Assembly (NCBI GenBank): GCA_037127255.1
Contig: JBANSL010000006.1
Coordinates: 81,565,350-81,629,349, forward strand
Source of the DNA: Persicaria tinctoria
Lineage: Eukaryota > Streptophyta > Magnoliopsida > Caryophyllales > Polygonaceae
Direction: 5' to 3'
DNA length: 64,000 nt
How positions within the stretch are numbered: the stretch's first letter is position 1; each line of letters begins with the position of its first letter. This document shows, in pieces, positions 12,296 through 23,592 of this stretch. Position numbers and translations under genes: made by a program. The notes under the pieces are model-generated. The model was not told the DNA's origin. It worked only from the letters and a program-made list of their open reading frames with translations, and made no database searches.

Positions 12296-13335
12296 CAAAT
12301 GCAATCTCCAGCGTCATAAACGCAAATGAGATTGATTGATATTTATAAAAGGTAATCTCCAGCGTCTCATATGCGACATAGATTTTCTCAAAATCAAATG
12401 CAATCTCCAACGTCATAAACGCAAATGAGATTGATTGATATTTATAAATGGTAATCTCCATCGTCTCATATGCGACATAGATTTTCTCAAAATGAAATGA
12501 AATATCCAGCGTTATAAACACAAAGGAGATTGATTGATATTATAAAAGATAATCTCTAGCTTCTCATAAGCGACAAAGATTTTCTCAAAATCAAACGCGA
12601 TGCCTGGCGTTATAAACACAAAGAAGATCGATTGATATTTATAAAAGGTAATCTCCAGCGTCCCATACGCGATGGAGATTTTATCAAAATCAAATGCAAT
12701 CTCCAGCGTTATAAAGGCAAAGAAGATTGATTGATATTTAGAAAAGGTAATCCCCAATGACTCATACGCGATGGAGATTTTCTCCAAATCAAACGCAATC
12801 TTCAGCATTATAAACGCAAAGGAGATTGATTGATATTTAGAAAAGTTAATCCCAGCTTCTCATACGCGGAAGAGATTTTCTCAAAATCAAATACAATCTC
12901 CAGCGTTATAAACGCAAAGGAGATTGATTGATATTTATAAAATGTAATTTCTAGCGTCTCATACGCGATGGAGATTTTCTCAAAATCAAATACATTCTCC
13001 AGCGTTATAAATGCAAAGGAGATTAATTGATATTTATAAAAGGTAATCTCCAGCAGATCATACGCGACGGAGATTTTCTCAAAATGAAATGCAATCTCTA
13101 GCATTATAAACACAAAGAAGATTGATTGATATTTATAAAAGGTAATCTCCAGCGTATCATACTCGGTGAAGATTTTATCGGAATCAAATGCAATCTCCAG
13201 CGTCGTAAATGCATCGGAGATTGATTGATATTAACAAAAGGTAATCTCCAGCATCTCATACGCGATGGGGATTTGATCAATATCTAAAATAGTGATCTCC
13301 AGTGTCTTACATGCGATGGAGATGTTATTGTCAGG
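12295..13335. repeat. 99-bp tandem repeat with paired hairpins, about 10.5 copies
   Basis: The landmark TCAAATGCAATCTCCAGCGT recurs at 12295, 12394, 12493 and 12591 and on to about 13330, giving a 99-bp unit with occasional 98. Each unit contains two imperfect hairpins: CAATCTCC/GGAGATTG with inner GCGT/ACGC, and AATCTCC/GGAGATT with inner GCGT/ACGC. Since 99 is a multiple of three, three minus-strand frames (12108-12521, 12512-12808, 12808-13113) stay open as 33-residue repeats. I regard these as a by-product of the period, not genes. Confidence 0.93.
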
Positions 13336-13440
13336 AGCAAATGGGATTTTGATTCATGGGTTGCTTACACAGTAGCGCTTTATACAATGAGGGTGCTAGT
13401 GTGATAGATTGTCAGAGGGATTTTTGAGAAAATAAAGGAG

Positions 13441-14010
13441 TTAAAAACCATTGCGTAGTGGACCCTCATATTGAGTAGCCTTTATCTCTTCTTCAATGTC
13501 GTAGCCTTCTTTGTCTAGGAAGTTGACTTCAAACCTTGTTTCTCCTTGGTGAGTGAATGATATGGTTGTACTCAGGTCGAGCCCGGGGGACTCAACGAAA
13601 TCTTTATAACCTTGTGTTACCCACAATGAATGGTAGGGACCGTCTGCAATATGGATAGGGAAATCTTGTAATGTGCGAGTTGATAACAAAATTTGTATTG
13701 GTACCTGAGTTTCGAGTTTTTCACCGAAACTGTAGGGTAGCATCATGTGCAGATATTGCTCCTCGCCATCCTAGTAGATTTCGAAAGAGAATGGAGTGTT
13801 TGAGCCATGGGTTGCCATTTGTTTAGTGTGGTTGATTGTTGGGCAATGGCTGGTTAGTCCTTTTATAGCAGCGGGGGAGGATTTACCTATTTCGATTCTG
13901 AATGTTTTGATAGGTTGCACTTTTTCGTGACTCGAGGGAATGTCTATTGATTTGAAATATGTAGATGGATTAGCAGGATTCTGAACAGATTCTTTCCATG
14001 TGTATGCCAT
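13441..14010 (-). pseudogene. B3-domain protein, REM-like, with one internal stop
   Basis: A minus-strand frame of about 190 codons from an ATG at 14010 is interrupted by a single in-frame TAG at 13771-13773 and then continues to 13441. The second half resembles a B3 DNA-binding domain: LPYSFGEKLETQVPIQI, then LWVTQGYKDFVESPGLDLS and ISFTHQGETRFEVNFLDKEG, which fits the usual GW-x-F...G-D...F end of REM-type B3 folds. The first part (YFKSIDIPSS...) may be linker or the tail of another B3 unit. It lies head to head with the plus-strand B3 copy (126 bp apart). The family assignment rests on pattern only. One stop may be a recent mutation, so read-through or an alternative start from the ATGs near 13746 cannot be excluded. 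Confidence 0.6.
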
Positions 14011-14136
14011 GCAGAGTGCCTTAGGAATTTCCGATCCAGGCCCTCTTCCTCGTTCAGTGTACTTAATAAGTGTGGAATTGGTGTTTGTAATTCATTCCAC
14101 CATTGCCTTTATTTTTTTATCTTCGTAAATGAAGAA

Positions 14137-14529
14137 ATGGCCTCATCAGATTTTGGGATGAGGGAGTTTTGTCGTTCTGTTGATGTGAAGGAGAGGCTTC
14201 ATCGCTTGGTGAGGTTTCAACCTCTTTAGTATTCTTTGTTGTTGTGTTGTGATAATCCTTATCTAATGATGCTTTGTTTACAACCTCTTCCTTGTTTTTT
14301 TGAAAGAATGTATGGTCATGTGGTATCAGATCGTATTTGCTTAGTATCTTCGAGTGGGCAGGAATTCCGTGTTCAAGTTTCCAAGGACCATTTTAACTGT
14401 TGGTGGTTGACCGAGGGTTGAAATAATTTCACGATTAACAATGACCTTTGTGCTGGAGCGACAATGGTGTTTTTAAAAAATATAGGGGTGCATTGCTTTA
14501 AGGTTCTCGCTCTTGAAGATAAAGAGTAA
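14137..14529 (+). pseudogene. B3-domain (REM-like) pseudogene, two exons
   Basis: Exon 1 is 14137-14208, 24 codons starting MASSDFGMREF and ending at a GT donor. Exon 2 is 14284-14529, in phase 0, reading PLPCFFERMYGHVVSDRICL, then EFRVQVSKDHFNCWWLTEG, stop, NNFTINNDLCAG and MVFLKNIGVHCFKVLALED. This is a clear B3 layout. Two likely G-to-A changes disable it: the acceptor before exon 2 reads ACAA where ACAG is expected, and the Trp of the conserved GW reads TGA (14419-14421). The exon 1 length matches the next copy exactly. It is a decayed paralogue, probably a DNA-binding transcription factor gene originally. Confidence 0.75.
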
Positions 14530-14889
14530 TGTAATTTGTAGAAAATTGAATCGCGAGGCGGTATTTGTGGGTTTGTAATAAAGAAGTTGAATCATTCATT
14601 CTGCGTTTTTCTAAATTGATGTTAAATTCTTGGTTTAATCGCGGAGTATTTTGTTTTGCCTTTGTGTAATATAACTGTTTTGAAATAAACTTTTGGAATT
14701 CACGCGCAATATGGTTATGCCTTAAAGCAACTATTTCCTTATTTGTCGTGGGTGGTTAGGGTGGTAGGGTGTTTTTCTGACATTTCGCCACGTGTATTGC
14801 ATGTAGAATACTTTGGGAAAGTTTGGATTGGGGCGATCTCTTCCTGCACCGTATCAATAAATGCTAACAGTGAATGCTTTTGACTACCA
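14530..14889. other. Intergenic stretch between B3 copies
   Basis: AT-rich non-coding DNA with no repeat, RNA gene or open frame that I can support. It probably contains the 3-prime flank of the pseudogene and the promoter region of the next B3 copy. Confidence 0.5.
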
Positions 14890-14898
14890 ATATATATG
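14890..14898 (+). promoter_or_regulatory. Candidate TATA box of the second plus-strand B3 copy
   Basis: TATATATGAG lies about 75 bp upstream of the ATG at 14971, a normal plant TATA-to-start distance. The promoter assignment is inference from position. Confidence 0.45.
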
Positions 14899-14970
14899 AG
14901 AGCGTGGGGTGTTTTTTGCTACATTGTCTTTTCCTGCTTTCGTTATTTTCTTTACTAGTGCGAGAAACAA

Positions 14971-15042
14971 ATGGCTTTTCCCAACCCGAGGTATCGAGAT
15001 TTTATGAGGTCTATTGATTCTGAGGAAAAGCTCGAGTATTTG
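14971..15042 (+). pseudogene. First exon of a B3 (REM-like) gene cut by a retrotransposon
   Basis: Exactly 24 codons, MAFPNPRYRDFMRSIDSEEK and LEYL, followed by a GTAAAT donor. Length, phase and sequence (DFMRSIDSEEKL against EFCRSVDVKERL) match exon 1 of the neighbouring B3 pseudogene, so this is a paralogue and its reading frame is intact. The first intron is interrupted 66 bp later by the LTR element at 15109. Beyond that element the intron seems to resume (CTTTTGCAG near 26732), but I find no B3 exon 2, so the gene is truncated. Confidence 0.65.
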
Positions 15043-15103
15043 GTAAATCTTTTAATCTTTTAAACATGTTTCTTCATATTTTCGAGTTTTTTCGAGTAAA
15101 GGT

Positions 15104-15108
15104 TGATG
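15104..15108. repeat. 5-bp target site duplication (TGATG), left
   Basis: TGATG directly precedes the left LTR, and the identical TGATG follows the right LTR at 26704-26708. Confidence 0.95.
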
Positions 15109-18100
15109 TGTAACGGCCCAGAATTATGATTTCCGGGTTACGTTTCAAGGGATGAAACCCCTTGTTCGGATCTTGCAATCCAGGTACGGGTCGAGGTTTC
15201 AAATTCAATTTTTAAGGTCAATAATAAAGAGGGATTTCGAATCCTAAAAGCATCGTAGGGCCGTTGGGTACTCTTAACCTGTCCTAGAGACTAACTCGTG
15301 AAATTCATTTCAAACGCAAGCAAGGCGGAAGCAAAAATTAAGATACAAAGCGCCGCGGCGGAGCCGGGTCAAAACCAAAACATAAGTGGATGATTTCTAT
15401 TTATACCCAGTTAGAGAATTAGCCCGGTTCTTCGATTCGCCAAGGATTCCCCGTCACAGAAGCAAGGGAGCAAACAAGGAGCGGTACCTAACACTATCCA
15501 CGAAGTCAGGCCCGGTAATCGCCTGCGGGTCCTCTGACCGCGCTGAGGCCATATAACATGCCTATACCTAGATAAAAGGATGACTAATGCAGTACAGGAT
15601 TTAAATCACATAAGCATGCTTGACAGATATAATAATATGCAGAAAGCTGTAAAGGGCCCAAGACAATGCCAAGTGGCATATCCCTCTCCTACTCCGCCCC
15701 CTTTTTCATGAGCGGACCTGGCCAGGACGGTACCCATTTCATCGTGGTGGTGCACGAACCACGGAATCATAGCATGCTCAACATCATAACTCATCACATC
15801 ATAACATCTCTTGCCCGATGGTGTTGGGCTATCAAATCATACTCATATCGACTCGATCGACTCAGGGCACCCGATGAGGCTGGGCTACCCTATGACCCTA
15901 GCAAAGACTCTAGGACTATCACAGATAACGGCCGTTCTGTTTCAAACACACATAGTAACCACATGCTCAGTTCAATGCAATCCTAGCATGATACTACATG
16001 ACATGCTTTATATGCAACAACTACACATCATATGACACATCAGGCAGGAGGTCCAGGTTACTGAGTAAGTCCCGTAGGATACTTACCTGAAGTCTTCACA
16101 TCCAATTAACCAGCAAACAAGCTACTCAGATAATCATCCATCGGTCCACAAGCCACTCAGAGAATCATCCAATCACACTAGCAAGTGATAAGCAAGGAAC
16201 AACTCATCAATACATACTTAATTAACACACAAGTAGGCTTTCAAGTCAACATAGGATTCGACAATATTTTATTCAAATAACTAACATCTCATCATAACCA
16301 CCATTCTCAATTAACCTTATTCCCATCATGGAACTAAGTTAAAAGTCTTACCAAGATCACCACTCACAACATCTTACTTTAGGTTTTGCTTAACAACTAC
16401 TCAAGTAATTCATAATTTATCAAATCCTCAAATACTCAACCAAATTCACAAGTTCTCAACATCAAGGATCAACAAGTCTTATTATTCAACTCGCATAATG
16501 AATCATTCCCAAGGGATAAACCAATGTAAGTCGACATATGAGAACTAAGGTTAAATTGTAACTAAACCGTATTTTAAGGTCATAGCCACACCAAGTCCAC
16601 ATATCGTAAGTTCACACGGCACATCAAGTTCTCAAGACACTTCCTACATAGTTACACTAGCATTCAACCAATTAAAGGACCTAAAATATTCATAACTCAA
16701 AAAGTACAATTACAAGCTTACAAGTTCTCAAGAATATAAAATCCCCATAGAGGTCATATTTGTCGAGTCAATTCACTAGGAAATATAATCAATCATTTTT
16801 AAGTTATGAGCCAAATTGAATCTAAAGCCATATAAGAAATCATTCTCCTCTTATTAACTTAGACAAAGCCACCTAAGCAAGTTGCATAATTTATTCATTG
16901 ACCTTTTAGTTGACATGGCTAAACTATACAAAGCCTCGTTAATCATCAGTTAAATGTTAATACCAGATTAACCGATTTTATAACTCATAATATAACTTTA
17001 AATACATAAATTTCAATTCTGATCACACCTTTAAAATAAATAGGTCAAAGGAATTTAACAAACAATGCCACATCTAAATTAATCAACTCACTGTCAAAGC
17101 AATTCATGATAGTTCCAATTGCCAAATATCAACCAAATTCAACTCATTCTTTAATAACTCCACCAAAACCAAGCTTGTCAAAACCATATCTGTTAAATTT
17201 CAAACTCAAAGGTCCGAAATATCTAGAGAGGGAACCCAGAGTGTATACCCAAATCCCGAGTAGGCCGAGGGGGGTTCAGATCAAGGCTCGTCGGAGTCAG
17301 CTTCAAGGGGAATTCGGGGATGCCGTCGGTGGGTTCGAGCGCACCAAGCTTCGACGGGAGGGGTCTGAACGAGGAAGGAGCCAGGGGTTCGGAGGCGTGG
17401 TGCTAGTTAGCCGCGTCAATGGCCTTCTACGGCTTCAGTCGGCCACCATGTCGAGATCGAGAGGGGTTGGCGGAAGACCCAGGTGCAAATCCAGTAAGGA
17501 GGGGGAAGGAAGGGGAGATCTGATGAAGTAGCAGCAGCACACAACAACAATGGCGGCGGCGGAGCTCTATTAGACTCCCGTGGCCTCGCCACTGCTCCGG
17601 CGATAAAGAAGCGAACGCGACAGAGAGAGACGGCTCTAGCGAACTTGGCTCCTCGTCAGTGATGCACGGGCCCCGGCGGAACGGAGGCGGCGCGAGCTCC
17701 GGCTCCAGATCTAGCGCTGTCGGGGAGGGTCTGCCATGGAAGAAGAGCGAGGTGGGCTCGAGGGCTTGGAATCACCAATGATAGAGGAGGGAGAAGGCGC
17801 AGCGGAAGCAGAGGTGTGAAGAGGAGGAGGCGGCCAAGGGGGCTCGGGGATAAGCGAGCAACAGAGAAGAGTTGGGTTTGGAAAGAGATGAACAGGAGGC
17901 TGATGAGGGGCGGCTAAGTGGAGGAAAAAGGGTTTATATACCCGACCATCTAGGGTTATGTTAGGTCATGTGAAAATCACAAATTTATTCCGCTATTTCT
18001 AGGTTCTCATAAATATTACCACATTAAATTACAGAATTCAACAATTAAATTCTATTTACAATAAGAATGACATGAAATTTGTTGTACTCACTATCCAAAA

Positions 18101-18219
18101 TAATAATAGATATTTCCTAATTCAAAGTCTAAGGTATACATATATATATATTTAGAAATTTGATATCGAAATTAAATCATAATTCATAAAATAATATTTT
18201 AAAATTTCGGGTCTTTACA
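15109..18219 (-). repeat. 3-prime LTR of the LARD-like element
   Basis: Starts TGTAACGGCCC and ends GGGTCTTTACA on the plus strand. It differs from the other LTR at nine positions that I could find, for example GAATCC/GAACCC near 15240 and GGCGGAAC/GGCAGAAC near 17680. It contains a TATA motif on the minus strand (17933-17940) and a GC-rich island (17220-17900). Short open frames on either strand are identical in both LTRs and show no domain, so I do not call them genes. Confidence 0.95.
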
Positions 18220-18232
18220 TCATCCACCTCTA
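18220..18232 (-). other. Polypurine tract of the LARD-like element
   Basis: On the minus strand TAGAGGTGGATGA directly precedes the TGTAAAGACC LTR start. This is the usual plus-strand priming site position and sequence type for plant gypsy elements. The same 12-base core recurs inside the element (see findings). Confidence 0.85.
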
Positions 18233-21200
18233 AAAACAAGTCTCGCCCTCGAGACTAAAATCCTTTCTAAAGGCAAGAAGCATTTCGAAAACTCAAGTCA
18301 GTTGTTCCTATGTCAATCAACCAGATTTTCAATGATTCACGATACTGCTTATCCACCTCTAAAGGCTAATCACATATTCCACTTCCTAGGTTTATTTCTC
18401 ATGATCAATCTCAACATCACATTAAAATATTAACATATCTAGAATATCATCATATCAAAATTCATCAATAACATATCACAACTTTTCAATCTTAAGATAT
18501 CAATATATGAGAATTCATCACACTATCAAATCCCATCATCAACAGATCACAACAATAGCAGATCATATAATCACAGAAATCTACTCACTGGAATCAATCA
18601 GAAAGAACACAATTATCATACTCACACAATCAAACATCATGACGCAAGACCTAGGTTTGAAGCAAAAGGAAGAGATAGTAAGGCATAACTCGACTAACTC
18701 TTGACGCGAAGATAGACTCGGATAGTATCGAGTAAGACTGAACACGAGAAGTTTGCCGATGCTCATGGGAAACCCTTAAGGTTACGATCGTATTACTCAA
18801 ATCATCATATAACACATCAAGTCATAAAACACACAACGTGATAATCTTGCACACTAACATGAACCTATCTCAAAAGGCAATGGAATTATGATTATAATGT
18901 CAGTGTCGTAACATGTGGTATGGTAAGGTTCAATGTAAATAATATAACATTACGGGAGCAACCACAATATACACACTGCTATCATATCAAAGCCGCACTG
19001 GCAAGGAATATCACATCTAATGGTCAGGAAATGCTATTAAGGTAAAACGTTCGTATATACCTAAGATAGTCCTAACAATTTGCCATCCAAAAACAACCAA
19101 ATATATCCAGTACATGCCTAAGGGAATCCTATATGTCGCTATGGTGTAAGGGAACTTAACAAACATGTAAGAAATAGTATCAACATGTCTTAAATTTCAC
19201 GAAGGACATATCATATAGTTCACTAGAGAAAGGCAAGTGCAATTGTGTGCTTTATGCAATTGTGTCACCAGGGCACACATCAACACATTGTTCATACCAC
19301 TATAACCTCAACATGGTAGATAGTACAATAGCAACAAATCTTAAGCAAAAGGGTAGGGCGTAGACATGTAAATGCAATTTAAGCTATACGGATGGACGTA
19401 CGAGCACATGAGCTTAAAACTAACAATGTATAACGAGTATAGAAAGACATCATATGGCAAGTAAAAGTGAGTATGAACAATATTATGGTCTACGCATGGG
19501 ACTACTCATATTAAATAGAGTATGATGGGGTCAAAAGCTAACAAAATAGCTCTAACGATGATGTTCAAAATGCGTAGACACTCACAATTTCATAACATCA
19601 CATAACAGGGGTAATTATGCAAGATGGGTATGCTACCCAGCCCTATTACATGAGTCATCATATAGATAACGTAAATAGTGCAAAGGATCACATAACATAT
19701 CGTTGATGCAAACTTTCTACATATTATCGATAACACACGACGGTGAGTAAGTACACGAAAATATGCTTTAACAACAAACAAGATGATACACAATAAGCCA
19801 ACCCGCCCATATACAGACTCTCTAGCCTCACAACTATCCGCAATCAAGGCCAATTACTCAACCAACTACTAAGCACCCCAACTAATATGCCATCAAGCCA
19901 TCTAAGAACCAGTCTACTTCAATATCCCGACCTCAAATCCTACTCGACCACATAAAACCATATATCGAAGATCCCAATCGCACAATTCCTTTATTCCGAC
20001 AAGCTTAACAACTCCACCGACTATCAAAACTCCCTAGGGTCCTCTACCAGTTCCATCTTTACCTTCTAATAGAAAACCCAAGTCATAGACTGAACTGCCC
20101 TCACTCTCAATCTAGACGCTACGTAACAATCTCGCTGACTCTTCTTAGGCTCTCAAGACTCCGCCTAATCATCAGCCCAAGGAGACATCTCAAATCACCT
20201 TGCTAACGTAATCACACTTCCCGTACAACTGGTCATTCTCATTAACCATCCACCTCTAAGTACCCAGCTCATACTAATCATCTCACACCTGACACTCGCA
20301 TCCTTATCCTCGACATTACCAACACAAGCATCCTACCTTGCTAGAATCCCCTCAACCGCCTACTCTCGACAACTCTAACGCATAAAACCGTCTAGTGCTA
20401 ACTCATAACCACAAATCACCGAGTTCCCCATCATCCGCCTCTATCCTCAACGACCAATAACAGATTCTACCTGCTCATCCCATTCTGAATCTCACGAAAC
20501 CTGAACATCCACAACTCCTTAGCCGACATATTCTAGATCCTCGTCCCAGCATATTCTCAAACCTCCTTGTTCAAAATCTTACTGTACCTTAATCATTCGA
20601 AATCCTCAAGTCGTCCTACTCCAATTCCTCATCTCTTCATATTCCTAAATTGCCTCAAGCTTCTACTTCTTAACCATGACACCTTACCGTCCAAGACCCT
20701 CTTTTACCGATCATCATTTCCACAGAATCCCTAAATCGTCCTCATCCGAGTTTCTCAGGTACCACATCTTCACCAAACCTTTTAAAATCCTTCTGGCTCT
20801 AGCGTTTCCCATACCTTCCACCTTGCCTAGTTCCCAATCCATGCTCAGGATCTCCCCGTCTCAACCTCAAGTGAACAATCTTACCAGAATTCTTAACGAA
20901 ATACTTGGCCAGTTGCCAACCCTTCCTCGAAGACTCATCCCACATCCTTAAATACCTCAATAGCCACAATAACCTCCACTCATAAATTCCGATTCATTCC
21001 CTATTCTAAAATCCTCCAACAACGCATCTAGAAATCCTTCACTCGTGAATTCTCAAAGCACTACCAATTCTGTCCAAACAATTCCTAAATACTCATTACA
21101 CGTACAGTTCTGATATGAACACCTAATATTCAAGATCGATGATTTTCCAAGCAACCCTATACTGCTCATCCTTAGCGATTCCTCAACTTCATCCTTTAAC

Positions 21201-23576
21201 AAAGCCGCTCCTAATCACAACACATACAACCTAGTCCCAATCTCTACGATTCCTTGGACATTCCTTAACCGATCATCTTCAATGTCGTCCATGATCCGCT
21301 TCTAGACTATCTATACACTCTCTCTTGGCTCACTAATTCGTCTATCAACACATCCCCTCAAGAATATCCCGATCCACTCTTGACTCACTCATCCACCTCT
21401 AGAACCACACTACTCGCCACATTATTGCCCCACACTACCTATAACGAAGATCTCTCCCTCAGAATCTTACCACACTAACTCCACCACTCATCTAAGGCCT
21501 ACTTGTAAACTCAACTCTATTCACCGACCACTATCTCTGACAAGTCATGACTCACTCGACTCTACCCAAGGTAACACATCCTTCCTGCACTTCATCTCGC
21601 ACAACCAACGACCCATCGAAGACCTCAATCTGCCTATCATTTCCCGATCTGTCTCACAAAGGAATCACTCAACTCCTACCCAAGAAGGAAACACCACCAC
21701 CTATATAACTCATACTCAATTTACTAGCAGGTCAGTACACGTAAGCATAAAGGCACGTCATCACAGACACAAGCTAGTCAGGAAATCATTCACTACCAGC
21801 TCAGCACATCAGTCCTCACATAACCTCAAAAGGCAAGATATATCAAGGAGGACACGTGGAGCATAAAAGACATCATCATATAGGCCGGGTTGTATAATAT
21901 CTTTCCATAACCAAGTAAACAAGCAAGAATAACATTATCTTATCGGGATAAGGGACATGTAAGGTATCAATTGTACCAGTCAGACAATTATAGGATATCG
22001 AGTAATCATATAAGCAAAACATCATAAACAGTTATCATCGTCCATACAAACAAGGTAAAGGTGCATGTCATAACTTCACAAAATCTCATGGAGTCACAAC
22101 GTGTGAACGATAACACATAAGGGGTAGGAGGCATAACTTCATGTCAATCACGGAGATCCTATTTTATAAATAAGCGAGTTATTTCTATTAATTGATCCAC
22201 ACATATTGTAGTCAAGTTGTATACACATATTCCTCCCCTTTTTTTTTTGAACGAATTTCACATATGAGAGCAATATCTTTAGAATTCATCATATAAAACA
22301 TGTAGCGCATCAATACCATTAGAATTCATCATGTAAAACATGTAGAGCATCAACTAAATAGATCATGGGACAATGTCATGCCAAAACATCTCAATTAAAA
22401 ATTTAAGCAATGCATTTTGTGATCCCTACAAGTATTCCATAGGCGTCCCCATGAAACACTTGTATAAGTATCACAAAATCATCACACTGTTCTCACTAAA
22501 TCCGACCAAGTACTTTACAAGCGTCCCTGTAAAATATTTGTGTCGACTATATGAAAACATTATCATATAAGCAAGAATCACAATTTATACTAAGAGTTTG
22601 AATTCTATAAACATTCCTTACCAATTCAACCATAGAGTCTCATAATCAGAATATCATGTATCTCAAATCAACAAACACAATTTCTCCGTCCTCAATAAGT
22701 TCTCCATCAACTAGAGTAAGGTCCTCAAACCTGAGCCAATAAGCTTAGCTTTCCACTAACCAGCACAAAACTTCCACCACAACCACGTAAATTCTCATAA
22801 TATCATCTCATGTCCTCATCAAACCAAGTGCCAGAATTGCCAACAATTGCCAGAAGGCACCCAAAAAATGCCATCAAAGTGATATAAGTAACAAAACAAG
22901 TGTGCATAAGCCAAACACATCAAGAATGGTATTAATTGTACCACACAAGTCATCAAGTACCACAAATTATAAGCCCACAACAAGACCTAAACATCTTATA
23001 ATAATCACGCCAGATATTATAATGAGAGAAACACATGTAAATAGATATCATACCAACACATTAAGAGTAACATACATGAATCATCAAACTTCTCCCCCGA
23101 ATTCATTTATCTCTATAATCAAGTTTACGAATTACCCAAACAAGATTTTAAATATGCACGTTATGCCCATAAAGTATAATACGCATCTAAAAGACATATT
23201 AGACAAGTAGCTAAATCAAGAAGAACAACACATAGACAATTACACAATCTCTCTCCCCAAAACTCCATCCGTCGCGGTGCATCTCCTCGGGGTCTTTCAT
23301 TCCCATCTGTAAGGGACAACTGATATTTTGCCTACCGTTCCCAACTACACCCAATAGGGGTGTTCTAGCGCCTTTGCTACCCACTCGCGTCCCCGTTCGG
23401 TCGGTTTTCCTCTTTTATTACAAGTCAAGTTCATTACTTAGTCCAATGTCGGTTAGGCATCTTAAGTTCATTTTGCCCCCTTTTTTTTTTTAAAATCCTT
23501 TCAAATCCTTTGAAATTCATGGCCGGTTTTCCAAAACATACACTCGACCCTTTTGTACCCGAATTGCACAACCTCA
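18233..23576 (-). other. Non-coding interior of the LARD-like element
   Basis: No frame longer than about 100 codons and no gag, protease, RT or integrase motif on either strand. The plus strand is strikingly poor in G, so the element-sense strand is C-poor, most strongly at about 19,850-21,750. Minor features are a near-duplicate block at about 22,280-22,370 and short C/T runs near 22,240 and 23,480. The sequence may be a scrambled relic of an old internal region. Confidence 0.75.
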
Positions 23577-23588
23577 GCTCTGATACCA
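23577..23588 (-). other. Primer binding site, tRNA-iMet type
   Basis: The minus strand reads TGGTATCAGAGC, the standard complement of the 3-prime end of initiator Met tRNA. It lies 4 nt (AAGA) downstream of the right LTR in element sense. It fixes the element's orientation as minus. Confidence 0.93.
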
Positions 23589-23592
23589 TCTT

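Noticed and set aside
12108..13113. Three minus-strand frames encoding a 33-residue repeat protein
   Set aside because: They follow directly from a 99-bp tandem repeat without stops in one frame. There is no start context and no domain.
17106..17531. 141-codon plus-strand frame in the LARD LTR (and its twin at 25590-26015)
   Set aside because: Present in both LTRs because they are duplicates, antisense to the element, no domain. Open mainly because of the GC-rich island.
18220..23592. Hidden pol gene in the LARD interior
   Set aside because: I looked for RT (YxDD), integrase (HHCC, D-D-E) and protease (DSG/DTG) motifs in the readable frames and saw none.
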